Of a stretch of 53,034 nt of DNA, positions 9,107 through 16,930 are shown piece by piece. This DNA is from Planctomycetota bacterium (GTDB lineage: Bacteria > Planctomycetota > MHYJ01 > JACQXL01 > JACQZI01): positions 1-53,034 of the forward strand of contig JACQZI010000037.1 of the NCBI GenBank assembly GCA_016207825.1. The letters run 5' to 3'. Under the pieces are notes generated by a model. The model saw only the letters and a list, made by a program, of their open reading frames with translations, was not told where the DNA came from and made no database searches. How positions within the stretch are numbered: the stretch's first letter is position 1; each line of letters starts with the position of its first letter. The position numbers and the translations under genes are program-made.

Positions 9107-11067
9107 GACAATTGTTTTTTCCAAACTAGGGCATTTATCCAGCGCCATGGAGTAAAACTAAAAGGCATTTTTCCTTCTAGGATGGATTTAAACTCTTTTT
9201 GCAGTTCAGGTCGGATAAAAACAGCATCGTTATCTGGAATAGTTTGTAAAAGATTCTCAAAATTAACCCGCTGGGTTTGGGTTAGCCAGATATCTTCCGG
9301 AGTGACAAAACCCATTTTGTCGCGGCGCAGACGTACTTCCTCTGGCAATATTCCTTTCATCGCTTGCCGGTAAAGATACTTGGTCCAGCCGTTCCGGATT
9401 TTCTGGTTGTCAGGAGCCGAAAAAACAAACTCGACAATCCTGTAATCCAAAAAAGGAACTCTTGATTCTATGGAAAAAGCCATGGAATTTTTATCTTCAT
9501 AACGCAGTAACGCCGGCAGGCTGGCGGAAACAAACATCTCGTATAATTTCTTTGTTAAATCCCCTGCGCCTTCATACGGATTTTCCTTTTTAAGCATTTG
9601 CAGGTATTTATTATGCGGGGATTGCTTCACTCCCTCTTGCCAGAAATCAGTATTCAGCCATTTTATTTCGTGCCGTACCCTTCGGTCGAAGATGCGGTAA
9701 AGCCGACGGCTGAGATAGGCGGAAAATAAATCGCCGGCTATTTTAGCGAGAGAAGACTTTCTGACACGACAATATCCGGAAAGCTCCGCCGATAAAGCTG
9801 AAAAGCGCAGTTGTTTCAATAACTGGATAAGATAGACCGCGTAATAAGTAGGATACCCGGCAAAGATTTCGTCTGCCCCCTGCCCGTCCAGCATGACCGT
9901 TACCCCGCTTTCCTTTGCCAAGCGGAAAACATTCCATTGCGCGTAAGGGCTGCTGGAAATGACTGGTTCATCCTGATGCCAGACAAACCGTTCGATTTCT
10001 TCAAATAGTTTTTTTCCCGACGGGAAGGTATAATAGGGCTTGACTTTTGTAAAACCGGTGATTTTATGTATAAACTGGCGTTCGTCATAGATCCTATTCT
10101 CAAAACAGGAAGAAAATGTTTTTTGGAGATCCGTTTTATTTTCCAATTGCAGTAATTTATTTACAACGCAAACTATTCCTGAAGAATCTAATCCGCCTGA
10201 AAGGCAGCTTCCGATAGGGACGTCGCTTCTTAGGCGCAGTTTGATGCTATCCTCAAAGAGATTCAGGAAAATCTCTTCATATTCCCGGTCTGAACAGCCG
10301 GTCAGTTTGCTATTAAGATTGATATCCCAATAGCGGACTGGTTTCGGCATATAGCCTTGTTTGCCAAGCGGTATTTCCAGATAATGCGCCCCGCGCAGTT
10401 GTTTTATACCCTGGTAAAAGGTTTCTTCGGAGTGATCAAGCAAGCCGTAAACCAGGTAATCAAAAAGGACACCTGTCTTTATCTCTTTCGCTACATTCTG
10501 ATGAGACAAGATTTGCTTTATCTCCGAGCCGAAAATAAAATAATTGCCGTCGAAATAATAATAAAATGGTTTTACCCCGGCACGGTCGCGGCTGCAGAAG
10601 AGGATGTTTTTGCGCAAATCCAGTATCGCGAACGACCACATCCCGTTGAATTTGGAAAGGCAGTTCACTCCCCACTCCTCATATGCCGCCATAATCACTT
10701 CCGTATCCGTCTGGGATTTGAAGCTATAGCCTTTGGCTTCAAGCTCTTTCCGTAATTCGATATAATTATAAACCTCGCCGTTGTGAATTATCCAGAGCTT
10801 GCCATTAGAGTAAGACATTGGCTGGCATCCGGCATCCGTCAAATCTATGATGGACAGTCGGCGGTGCCCCAAGCCGACCGACCAGCTTGTGTTTTTGTAT
10901 ACGGATAAATCGGAGGACTTATCTATTATCCTGTTGCCAGAACTCCCGAACAGCAAAAATCCTTCCCCGTCCGGGCCGCGGTGGCGCACGATATCCGTCA
11001 TCCGCCCGAGTGCTTCCGCGTCGACAGGTTTATTATTTAATGAAACGATTCCGGCTATTCCGCACAT
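9103..11067 (-). CDS. asnB: Asparagine synthase (glutamine-hydrolysing)
   Basis: 654 residues, a normal AsnB length. Met-Cys-Gly at the start exposes the Cys2 nucleophile of the class II glutamine amidotransferase domain, with RHRGPDGEG and the NGEVYNY region. The synthetase domain carries the pyrophosphate loop SCLSGGLDSSG and a later GADEIFAGYPTYY. It converts aspartate to asparagine with ATP and glutamine. Copies embedded in glycan operons, as here with a GT4 and methyltransferases, may instead amidate a sugar acid or another carboxylate; that is inference. It lies 11 bases after the CCA-adding gene. Confidence 0.93.
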   Translation of the reverse strand: MCGIAGIVSLNNKPVDAEALGRMTDIVRHRGPDGEGFLLFGSSGNRIIDKSSDLSVYKNTSWSVGLGHRRLSIIDLTDAGCQPMSYSNGKLWIIHNGEVYNYIELRKELEAKGYSFKSQTDTEVIMAAYEEWGVNCLSKFNGMWSFAILDLRKNILFCSRDRAGVKPFYYYFDGNYFIFGSEIKQILSHQNVAKEIKTGVLFDYLVYGLLDHSEETFYQGIKQLRGAHYLEIPLGKQGYMPKPVRYWDINLNSKLTGCSDREYEEIFLNLFEDSIKLRLRSDVPIGSCLSGGLDSSGIVCVVNKLLQLENKTDLQKTFSSCFENRIYDERQFIHKITGFTKVKPYYTFPSGKKLFEEIERFVWHQDEPVISSSPYAQWNVFRLAKESGVTVMLDGQGADEIFAGYPTYYAVYLIQLLKQLRFSALSAELSGYCRVRKSSLAKIAGDLFSAYLSRRLYRIFDRRVRHEIKWLNTDFWQEGVKQSPHNKYLQMLKKENPYEGAGDLTKKLYEMFVSASLPALLRYEDKNSMAFSIESRVPFLDYRIVEFVFSAPDNQKIRNGWTKYLYRQAMKGILPEEVRLRRDKMGFVTPEDIWLTQTQRVNFENLLQTIPDNDAVFIRPELQKEFKSILEGKMPFSFTPWRWINALVWKKQLS

Positions 11068-11078
11068 AATTTTTACGC

Positions 11079-12404
11079 TTACTTTGCTTCTTTAGCGACT
11101 AATTTTGCCAGCTCCAGTGCCTGCTTTTTAGTGGAAACAGATTTCTCCAACTGCGTTTCTTCCACCTTCTTCAGTATTACCGAAAATAGCGGGCCCGGTT
11201 TCAGCCCGAGCCGGATTAAATCATGCCCGTTTATCAGGAGCTTCGGCTTAAGTTCTTCTTTGGAAAGCTTCTTAAACTTCCGCTGGGCGTAATAATGAGG
11301 TTTAAGGTCCAAATCGCTTGCCAGCCGGTCCGCCTTATGGAGCTCGGCAAGTTCAGCGTAATGAGGCTCACGGAAAAGCCGTTTTAAAGTCGCAGTCCGC
11401 ATCTTTTCGATATCCTTAAAAGCCATGTGTTTATCGACCAGGAACATCACTTTTTCCTTTTCTGCATTGGAAAGCCTGAATCGGTCACATATCTTTCCGG
11501 CGATATCGCGGCCTTTGTGTTCGTGCTCGTGGAAACGGATCCGGTCCGTTATCATAAATGTCTTGGGTTTACCGACATCATGCAAAAGCGTGGCAAAAGC
11601 GAGCTCGAAAGTTAAAGACACGGGCAGTTTTTCCAAACACCTTAATGTATGAACGTAAACATCTCCTTCCGGATGAAATTCCTTGGGTTGTTTTACGCCT
11701 TTCATCTTATGGACTTCCGGAAGCAATATTTTAAGAAGCCCTGTTTTATCCATAAGCCGGATGCTTTCAGCGCGCCTTTTTGAAAGGAGCATTTTTTTGA
11801 TCTCATCGCGGATGCGTTCGGCGCTGACCACTTTTATCTTCCGGGCGAATTTCTTTATGGCGGAAAAAGTTTTCGGCTCTATTTTAAATCCCAATTGCAC
11901 GGCAAAGCGGATTGCCCGGAGCATTCGTAGCTTATCTTCTTTGAAACGCTCTACGGGAGCGCCGATGGCGCGTATGAATTTGCGTTTAAGGTCTTTCTTC
12001 CCTTCGACCAAATCGACCAGCCGGTTTTCCAGCGGGTCAAAGCCCATACCATTGACTGTGAAGTCGCGCCTCAGGACGTCGTTTTCCAGGGAGGAGAATT
12101 TTACTTTGTCCGGATGGCGCCCGTCCGAATAGGGACCTTCGGTGCGGAAGGTGGTTACCTCTATGTTAAACCCCTTCTCGATAACATTGATTACGCCGAA
12201 GGCCTTTCCTGTGGCAACGGTTTTCTTAAATATTCGGATGACGTCTTTGGGGTGCGCGCCGGTGGCGATATCATAGTCTTCGGGAATGCGGTGCATCAGC
12301 TTATCGCGCACGCACCCTCCTGCGAAATAGGCCGCAAATCCGTGCTTACGGAGCCGCTTTAAGACGCCCAATGCCGTTTCGTATTTGGGGTTTTTGGTTT
12401 GCAT
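11079..12404 (-). CDS. cca: CCA-adding tRNA nucleotidyltransferase / poly(A) polymerase family with HD domain
   Basis: 441 residues. The class II nucleotidyltransferase head has GGCVRD, the catalytic EDYDIAT acidic pair, RRDFTVNGM and RMLRAIRFAVQLGF. A C-terminal HD domain follows (LLHDVGKPKTF, HEHEHKGRD), giving a phosphohydrolase-type CCA enzyme that repairs or adds the tRNA 3' CCA end. A poly(A) polymerase role cannot be excluded from sequence alone. It is the first gene of the minus-strand operon. Its ATG lies only eight bases from a good -10 box, suggesting a leaderless transcript. Confidence 0.85.
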   Translation of the reverse strand: MQTKNPKYETALGVLKRLRKHGFAAYFAGGCVRDKLMHRIPEDYDIATGAHPKDVIRIFKKTVATGKAFGVINVIEKGFNIEVTTFRTEGPYSDGRHPDKVKFSSLENDVLRRDFTVNGMGFDPLENRLVDLVEGKKDLKRKFIRAIGAPVERFKEDKLRMLRAIRFAVQLGFKIEPKTFSAIKKFARKIKVVSAERIRDEIKKMLLSKRRAESIRLMDKTGLLKILLPEVHKMKGVKQPKEFHPEGDVYVHTLRCLEKLPVSLTFELAFATLLHDVGKPKTFMITDRIRFHEHEHKGRDIAGKICDRFRLSNAEKEKVMFLVDKHMAFKDIEKMRTATLKRLFREPHYAELAELHKADRLASDLDLKPHYYAQRKFKKLSKEELKPKLLINGHDLIRLGLKPGPLFSVILKKVEETQLEKSVSTKKQALELAKLVAKEAK

Positions 12405-12412
12405 GACCTAAA

Positions 12413-12441
12413 ACTATATCAAATCCAATGCGGATACTCAA
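12413..12441 (-). promoter_or_regulatory. Sigma-70-type promoter of the cca-asnB operon
   Basis: Reading leftward, TTGAGT (12441-12436), 17 bases, then an extended -10 TGA-TATAGT (hexamer 12418-12413). The -10 ends eight bases before the ATG at 12404, so transcription should start at or next to the start codon. Confidence 0.55.
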
Positions 12442-12482
12442 ATAAAAACGAAGCGAAATAGCCCCGCAATGTCAATATTTTA

Positions 12483-12510
12483 TTGCATTCCGAACCGGAT
12501 TTGATATACT
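12483..12510 (+). promoter_or_regulatory. Sigma-70-type promoter of the UDP-sugar dehydrogenase gene
   Basis: TTGCAT (12483-12488), a 16-base spacer and extended -10 TGA-TATACT (hexamer 12505-12510). It precedes a leader of about 28 bases with a purine-rich GAAAGG site before ATG 12545. It is back-to-back with the leftward cca promoter. Confidence 0.5.
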
Positions 12511-12544
12511 TTCTAATCCGCTTGCTTACGAAAGGCAGAAAAGC

Positions 12545-13855
12545 ATGAAAAAGGTTATTGAGCTAATAAAGTCCAAAAAAGCCAAGGTCGGAATCATCGG
12601 GATGGGTTATGTCGGGCTGCCCTTAGCACGCCTTTTTGCCCAGAACGGATTCGCCGTCATTGGGTTCGATATCGATAAGGAAAAGATTAAAAACCTTAAT
12701 GCGGGCAAAAGCTACATTAAGCATATCTCCTCCGATTCCATAAAACAGATGCTCCGACAGGGTTTTCGCCCGAGCAATAATTTCAAGGAGCTTAAAGCCA
12801 CGGACGCCATCATTATCTGCGTGCCTACCCCCTTGACCAAGATGCGCGAGCCGGATCTTTCCTATATAGTTAATACCGCCGAGGTGATTTCACAGAATTT
12901 GCGCAAAGACCACCTGGTCATACTGGAAAGCACTACTTATCCGGGGACAACGGATGAAGATGTCCTGCCGATACTGGAAAAATCAGGCCTCAAATTCGGC
13001 AAGGATTTCTATCTGGCATTTTCACCAGAGCGCGAAGACCCGGGTAACCCCGTTTACTCCACGGAGAAAATACCAAAGGTGGTCGGCGGAGTGAATAAAG
13101 AATCTGGCGAGCTTGCTGCGCTTTTATACGGGAGCGTGGTCAAAAACATCGTGCCGGTTTCCACAGCGCGCGTTGCCGAGGCAACCAAGCTCTTGGAGAA
13201 TATCTACCGCTGTATTAATATCGCGATGGTAAACGAGCTTAAGATGCTCTTTGACCGCATGGACATAGATGTTTGGGAAGTAATAAAAGCCGCTTCAACC
13301 AAGCCCTTTGGATTCCATCCATTTTATCCGGGGCCGGGGCTGGGCGGGCATTGCATCCCGATAGACCCGTTTTACCTTACCTGGAAAGCGCGTCAGTTTG
13401 AAATGCCGACAAGGTTTATTGAACTCGCCGGGGAAATCAATACCAATATGCCTTATTATGTGGTGACTAGGGTGATTGACGCCTTGAACGTGCGAGACAA
13501 ATCCATTAAAGGTGCCAAGATTCTCATTCTCGGCGTGGCATATAAAAAGGACGTGGATGATATGCGCGAATCGCCGTCCATACGTTTGATAGAAATACTG
13601 GAGGAAAAGGGCGCTATCGTGTGCTATAACGACCCCTTTATCCCGAAATTCCCGCACCTGCGCCAGCATAAAATTGGCTTGAAGTCGCAGGCGCTTACCG
13701 CGGACCTTTTGAAGAAGCAGGACGCGGTGGTGATTGCTACAGACCATTCGATTTATGATTACCAGTGGATTGTGAAGAATTCCCATCTGGTAGTGGACAG
13801 CCGTAACGCCACGGCAAAGGTGACAGTGGGGAAAGAGAAGATAGTTAAGGCTTAA
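12545..13855 (+). CDS. Nucleotide-sugar dehydrogenase, UDP-GlcNAc/ManNAc 6-dehydrogenase type
   Basis: 436 residues. The N-terminal Rossmann fold (VGIIGMGYVGLPLA) binds NAD. The central domain holds the AFSPEREDPGN signature typical of WbpA/WecC-type enzymes. The catalytic cysteine is in GLGGHCIPIDPFY (Cys about 270), and a C-terminal UDP-binding domain follows (ILGVAYKKDVDDMRESPS). The reaction is a four-electron oxidation of a UDP-hexosamine to the uronic acid for surface polysaccharide. The choice among GlcNAc, ManNAc and glucose is uncertain, but AFSPERE favours N-acetylhexosamine. Phosphomannomutase follows after 59 bases, a precursor pairing that fits capsule or O-antigen supply. Confidence 0.85.
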   Translation: MKKVIELIKSKKAKVGIIGMGYVGLPLARLFAQNGFAVIGFDIDKEKIKNLNAGKSYIKHISSDSIKQMLRQGFRPSNNFKELKATDAIIICVPTPLTKMREPDLSYIVNTAEVISQNLRKDHLVILESTTYPGTTDEDVLPILEKSGLKFGKDFYLAFSPEREDPGNPVYSTEKIPKVVGGVNKESGELAALLYGSVVKNIVPVSTARVAEATKLLENIYRCINIAMVNELKMLFDRMDIDVWEVIKAASTKPFGFHPFYPGPGLGGHCIPIDPFYLTWKARQFEMPTRFIELAGEINTNMPYYVVTRVIDALNVRDKSIKGAKILILGVAYKKDVDDMRESPSIRLIEILEEKGAIVCYNDPFIPKFPHLRQHKIGLKSQALTADLLKKQDAVVIATDHSIYDYQWIVKNSHLVVDSRNATAKVTVGKEKIVKA

Positions 13856-13857
13856 GT

Positions 13858-13913
13858 ACACGGATTGAGTGGATTAATCTGCTTAATCGGTTTAATCAGT
13901 GTACAGATTTAAG
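13858..13913. repeat. Intergenic imperfect palindrome (GGATTAATC type)
   Basis: The 59-base gap between two sugar genes is filled by repeated GGATT(A/G)A and TTAATC words with outer GTACA arms. A partial relative (ATACAGATTAAGCGGGTT) lies near 18771-18788. It looks like a member of a dispersed genome repeat and not a regulatory site specific to these genes. Confidence 0.4.
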
Positions 13914-13914
13914 T

Positions 13915-15282
13915 ATGGGGATTTTTAAAGCGTACGATATCCGCGGGAAATATCCTTCCGAGCTGGATGAACCTAAGGCCTATATCATCGGCCGGGCGAT
14001 TGCCAGATACTTTAAGGTTAAATCTATCGCCATCGGGCGCGATGTCCGCTTATCCTCAGATTCCATGCGGGACGCTTTAGTCAAGGGCTTAACGGATGAG
14101 CAAGTCGCGGTGACGGATATCGGGGTTGCCACCACGCCAATGTCTTATTTTGCCAGTGCCGTCTACGGATTCCCGGCAATGGTTATGGTGACTGCTTCTC
14201 ACAATCCACCCGAATACAACGGATTCAAAATCTGTCGCGAGAACGCCATTGCTTTGTCAGAGAAAACGGGATTATTAGATATAAAGAGAATTGCGGATGA
14301 GATTTCTTTACAGTATAAATATGCTCCGGCAAAGACTAAGACCGCTTTGCTTGATATCAAAGCTGATTACAAGAAACTTATCCTGAATCTGGTCAAGATT
14401 CCCAAGCCGGTAAAAATAGTGGTGGATACAGCCAACGGCGCAGTCGGCCCGGTATTTGAAGAGATATTTTCTAAGGCGGAATTCGCCTACACGGCATTAT
14501 ATTTTAAGCCGGACGGAAGGTTTCCTAACCACGAGCCCAATCCAATGAATGACGAGAACATGGTAGATATCAAAAAGGCGATATTGAAGAATAAGGCGGA
14601 TTTCGGGGTTGCTTTTGATGGGGACGGCGACCGTTGCATGTTCCTGGATGAAAAGGCCGAGCGGATTCCGAGCGACATGGTTTCCGCCCTGATTGCGCGG
14701 GAGATGATAGCCGCCGAGCCTGGCGCCGGGATTGTCTACGATCTACGCTCAAGTTGGGCGGTCAAAGAAGAAATCGTTAAAGCCGGAGGCAAGCCGATAA
14801 GGGAGCGAGTAGGCCACGCATTTATCAAGGAGATGATGCGGAAATACAATTCGCCTTTTGCCGGCGAATTATCCGGACATTATTATTTCCGCCAAAGTTA
14901 TCCCAGTCCCAAGGGCGTAGGAACGGTTTACTGGTTCGCGGATTCCGGGATTGTCGCCTTTGTCAATTTTATAAACGCCGTGACGCGTATAGGAAAGCCG
15001 GTTTCAGAGATTATCAAGCCATTCAAGCGCTATTTTGCCTCCGGCGAGCAGAACTTTGAGGTGAAGGATAAGGATGCCGTAATGGAAAAGATTACCGTCG
15101 AGTTTAAGGACGCTTCGCTAAAGGATAAACTGGATGGTGTGACCATAGAATACCCTGATTGGTGGCTGAATCTACGGCCTTCCAATACCGAGCCGCTTTT
15201 GAGACTTAACCTGGAAGCCAAAACCAAGGACAAACTGGATAAAATAACGGACAGGCTGGTGAAGATAATTAAGGAAGGCTAA
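13915..15282 (+). CDS. Phosphomannomutase / phosphoglucomutase
   Basis: 455 residues of the alpha-D-phosphohexomutase family. The phosphoserine loop is TASHNPPEYNGFK (Ser about 95). The magnesium loop is FDGDGDRC, the sugar-specificity loop is GELSGHYYFR, and the C-terminal phosphate-binding loop is RPSNTEPLLR. GELSGH is the form seen in dual-specificity PMM/PGM enzymes such as AlgC. It interconverts mannose-6-P/mannose-1-P or the glucose equivalents for nucleotide-sugar synthesis. It lies between the UDP-sugar dehydrogenase and a DJ-1-like gene whose GTG start is two bases after its stop. Confidence 0.9.
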   Translation: MGIFKAYDIRGKYPSELDEPKAYIIGRAIARYFKVKSIAIGRDVRLSSDSMRDALVKGLTDEQVAVTDIGVATTPMSYFASAVYGFPAMVMVTASHNPPEYNGFKICRENAIALSEKTGLLDIKRIADEISLQYKYAPAKTKTALLDIKADYKKLILNLVKIPKPVKIVVDTANGAVGPVFEEIFSKAEFAYTALYFKPDGRFPNHEPNPMNDENMVDIKKAILKNKADFGVAFDGDGDRCMFLDEKAERIPSDMVSALIAREMIAAEPGAGIVYDLRSSWAVKEEIVKAGGKPIRERVGHAFIKEMMRKYNSPFAGELSGHYYFRQSYPSPKGVGTVYWFADSGIVAFVNFINAVTRIGKPVSEIIKPFKRYFASGEQNFEVKDKDAVMEKITVEFKDASLKDKLDGVTIEYPDWWLNLRPSNTEPLLRLNLEAKTKDKLDKITDRLVKIIKEG

Positions 15283-15284
15283 TA

Positions 15285-15890
15285 GTGAAAAAAGTTATTA
15301 TTATTGTTTTACTGTTTGTAGGGTTAATGGGATGTAACGGAAAGACTCCGGGGCTTCCGAATTTAAATGGCAAGACGGCGCTGATAATTATCGCGCCGCA
15401 GAATTTCCGCGACGAGGAATACCGAATTCCGCTGACGCTCTTGGAAAAAGCGGGCGTCAAGATTACAGTCGCTTCATCCGAACTTGGAGAAGCGCACGGA
15501 ATGCTCAAGAAGGAAAAGGTAAAACCGGATATTCTACTTAAGGATGCCAAGGCAGATGAATATGACGCGGTTATATTCGTGGGCGGCCTTGGTGCGATGA
15601 AGTATTTTCAGGATAGCGATGCCCAAAGGATAGCCAAAGAAGCGGTGGAAAAGAACAAACTCTTGGCGGCAATATGCCTGGCGCCGGCGATACTGGCCAA
15701 TGCGGATTTACTCAAAGGCAAAAAGGCGACGGTGTATGAATCCGAAGCCGAAACGCTGAAAGCCAAAAGCGCGCTTTATGAAAACAAAACGGTTGTGAAA
15801 GACGGGCTGATTATCACTGCCAACGGACCCGAAGCTGCCGGTGAATTTGCCGAGGCGATTGTCAATGCCTTGGCCCAAAGGGCTAAGTAA
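15285..15890 (+). CDS. DJ-1/PfpI family lipoprotein
   Basis: 201 residues starting at GTG 15285, supported by GGAAGG seven bases upstream and a two-base gap after the previous stop. The signal peptide ends in the lipobox LMGC, so Cys about 17 is probably lipidated. The rest is a DJ-1/PfpI domain: LIIIAPQNFRDEEY at the start and the nucleophile elbow AAICLAPAILA with the conserved cysteine, followed by YESE. Family members act as proteases, glyoxalase-type deglycases or chaperones, so the activity cannot be assigned. Export of a DJ-1 domain as a lipoprotein is unusual. Confidence 0.82.
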   Translation: MKKVIIIVLLFVGLMGCNGKTPGLPNLNGKTALIIIAPQNFRDEEYRIPLTLLEKAGVKITVASSELGEAHGMLKKEKVKPDILLKDAKADEYDAVIFVGGLGAMKYFQDSDAQRIAKEAVEKNKLLAAICLAPAILANADLLKGKKATVYESEAETLKAKSALYENKTVVKDGLIITANGPEAAGEFAEAIVNALAQRAK

Positions 15891-16007
15891 ATACAATTCC
15901 AATATTCAGCGAAACATTTCCCCTCCAGCCGTGTTTAATTATATAAGAATAGTCTGTCAATAAATTATAAGACGGATAAATAATATATAAAGAGAAAGGA
16001 GCGTGGT

Positions 16008-16775
16008 ATGATAAAAGGGTTAAAAATAGCGATGGTAGCGCTTGCTATTGCCGGGCTGATTTTAATCTGGGCACATGACAGTGTCGCTCAGGGAAACCAG
16101 AAAAGGCAGGAACCGCCTGTCGGATATGATGAGATTATGGAGCCTGATAATATGTTCGAGATGGAATTCGAAGAAGGTGAATTAGGAGAAGGAGAAGACA
16201 ATCCACCCATGCCGTCTGCCGAGGACAAGAACCGGGGGGAAAGAAATAAAGGCGAACGCTTCAGGGGGCAGCACCAGCCGATGCAGGGAGGGCCGGATAT
16301 ATTTATGCAAAACCTGAAGGTGCAGGAAGAAATGAAGCGTCATGGCGAGGCGATGAAGCCTCTCTTTGAAGAGATGAAAGTCCTTAGGGAGAAGATGAGG
16401 AAAGAATTGAAGCCGAAAGACGGCGAAACCAAACCTCCGAAAGAACAGCCGGGGAAAGATGCGCCCAAGCCGGATGATAAGATGAGAGAAGATATGGAAA
16501 AGCTCATGGACCCATACAAAGCCGAAGCCGAAAAGATTGCCGGGAAGATAACGGCGGAAATGGTTTTACATCACCAGAACCTGGCGAAAATCGTGGAAGC
16601 CGAAAAGGAAAATATTACCAAAAAGATTGCCAAAGATATTTTAATGCCACCCCCTCCGGGACAAAGAGGCAATATGGGCGGCCACCAGGAAAATAACCGG
16701 GGCGGAATGAGAAGGGGTGGAAACCAGAACGATAATCAGAAACCACCGATGCCGCCGGAGGAAAAGGAAGAATAA
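16008..16775 (+). CDS. Secreted, highly charged protein of unknown function
   Basis: 255 residues. A signal peptide of about 28 residues (hydrophobic core AMVALAIAGLILI, cleavage after DSVA) is followed by a low-complexity mature part rich in Glu, Lys, Pro, Met and Gly. The centre (about 100-205) is predicted helical, with heptad-like charge (MKPLFEEMKVLREKMRKELK; AEAEKIAGKITAEMVLHHQN). The C-terminus is Pro/Gly/Asn-rich. Met-rich periplasmic helices recall Spy/CpxP-type or metal-responsive proteins, but no LTxxQ motif is visible, so I assign no function. AAAGGAG precedes the ATG and a strong terminator follows, so it is probably a single-gene unit. Confidence 0.7.
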   Translation: MIKGLKIAMVALAIAGLILIWAHDSVAQGNQKRQEPPVGYDEIMEPDNMFEMEFEEGELGEGEDNPPMPSAEDKNRGERNKGERFRGQHQPMQGGPDIFMQNLKVQEEMKRHGEAMKPLFEEMKVLREKMRKELKPKDGETKPPKEQPGKDAPKPDDKMREDMEKLMDPYKAEAEKIAGKITAEMVLHHQNLAKIVEAEKENITKKIAKDILMPPPPGQRGNMGGHQENNRGGMRRGGNQNDNQKPPMPPEEKEE

Positions 16776-16796
16776 ACAAATTATTTTAAGCTGACA

Positions 16797-16837
16797 AACC
16801 CCCTCTTTGGACGAACTGTAAGAGGGGGTTTTTATTT
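16797..16837 (+). terminator. Strong intrinsic terminator
   Basis: A perfect 10-bp stem, AACCCCCTCT (16797-16806) with AGAGGGGGTT (16821-16830), and a 14-base loop lead into TTTATTT. It lies 21 bases after the stop of the charged secreted protein. Confidence 0.9.
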
Positions 16838-16864
16838 GGGACAAATCTGGAAGGCGGTAATTTA

Positions 16865-16893
16865 TAGACAAACCAACCCGATTTCATTATAGT
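16865..16893 (+). promoter_or_regulatory. Sigma-70-type promoter of the MFS gene
   Basis: TAGACA (16865-16870), 17 bases, TATAGT (16888-16893), 38 bases before ATG 16931 and just after the preceding terminator. Confidence 0.5.
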
Positions 16894-16930
16894 AACCCGA
16901 ATTAGACTGAGGTAATGGGCGAGATTATCT

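Noticed and set aside
13295-13861. A 188-residue open frame on the minus strand opposite the UDP-sugar dehydrogenase gene
   Set aside because: It lies entirely antisense to a well-conserved enzyme, has no recognisable domain and no ribosome site. It is a shadow frame.
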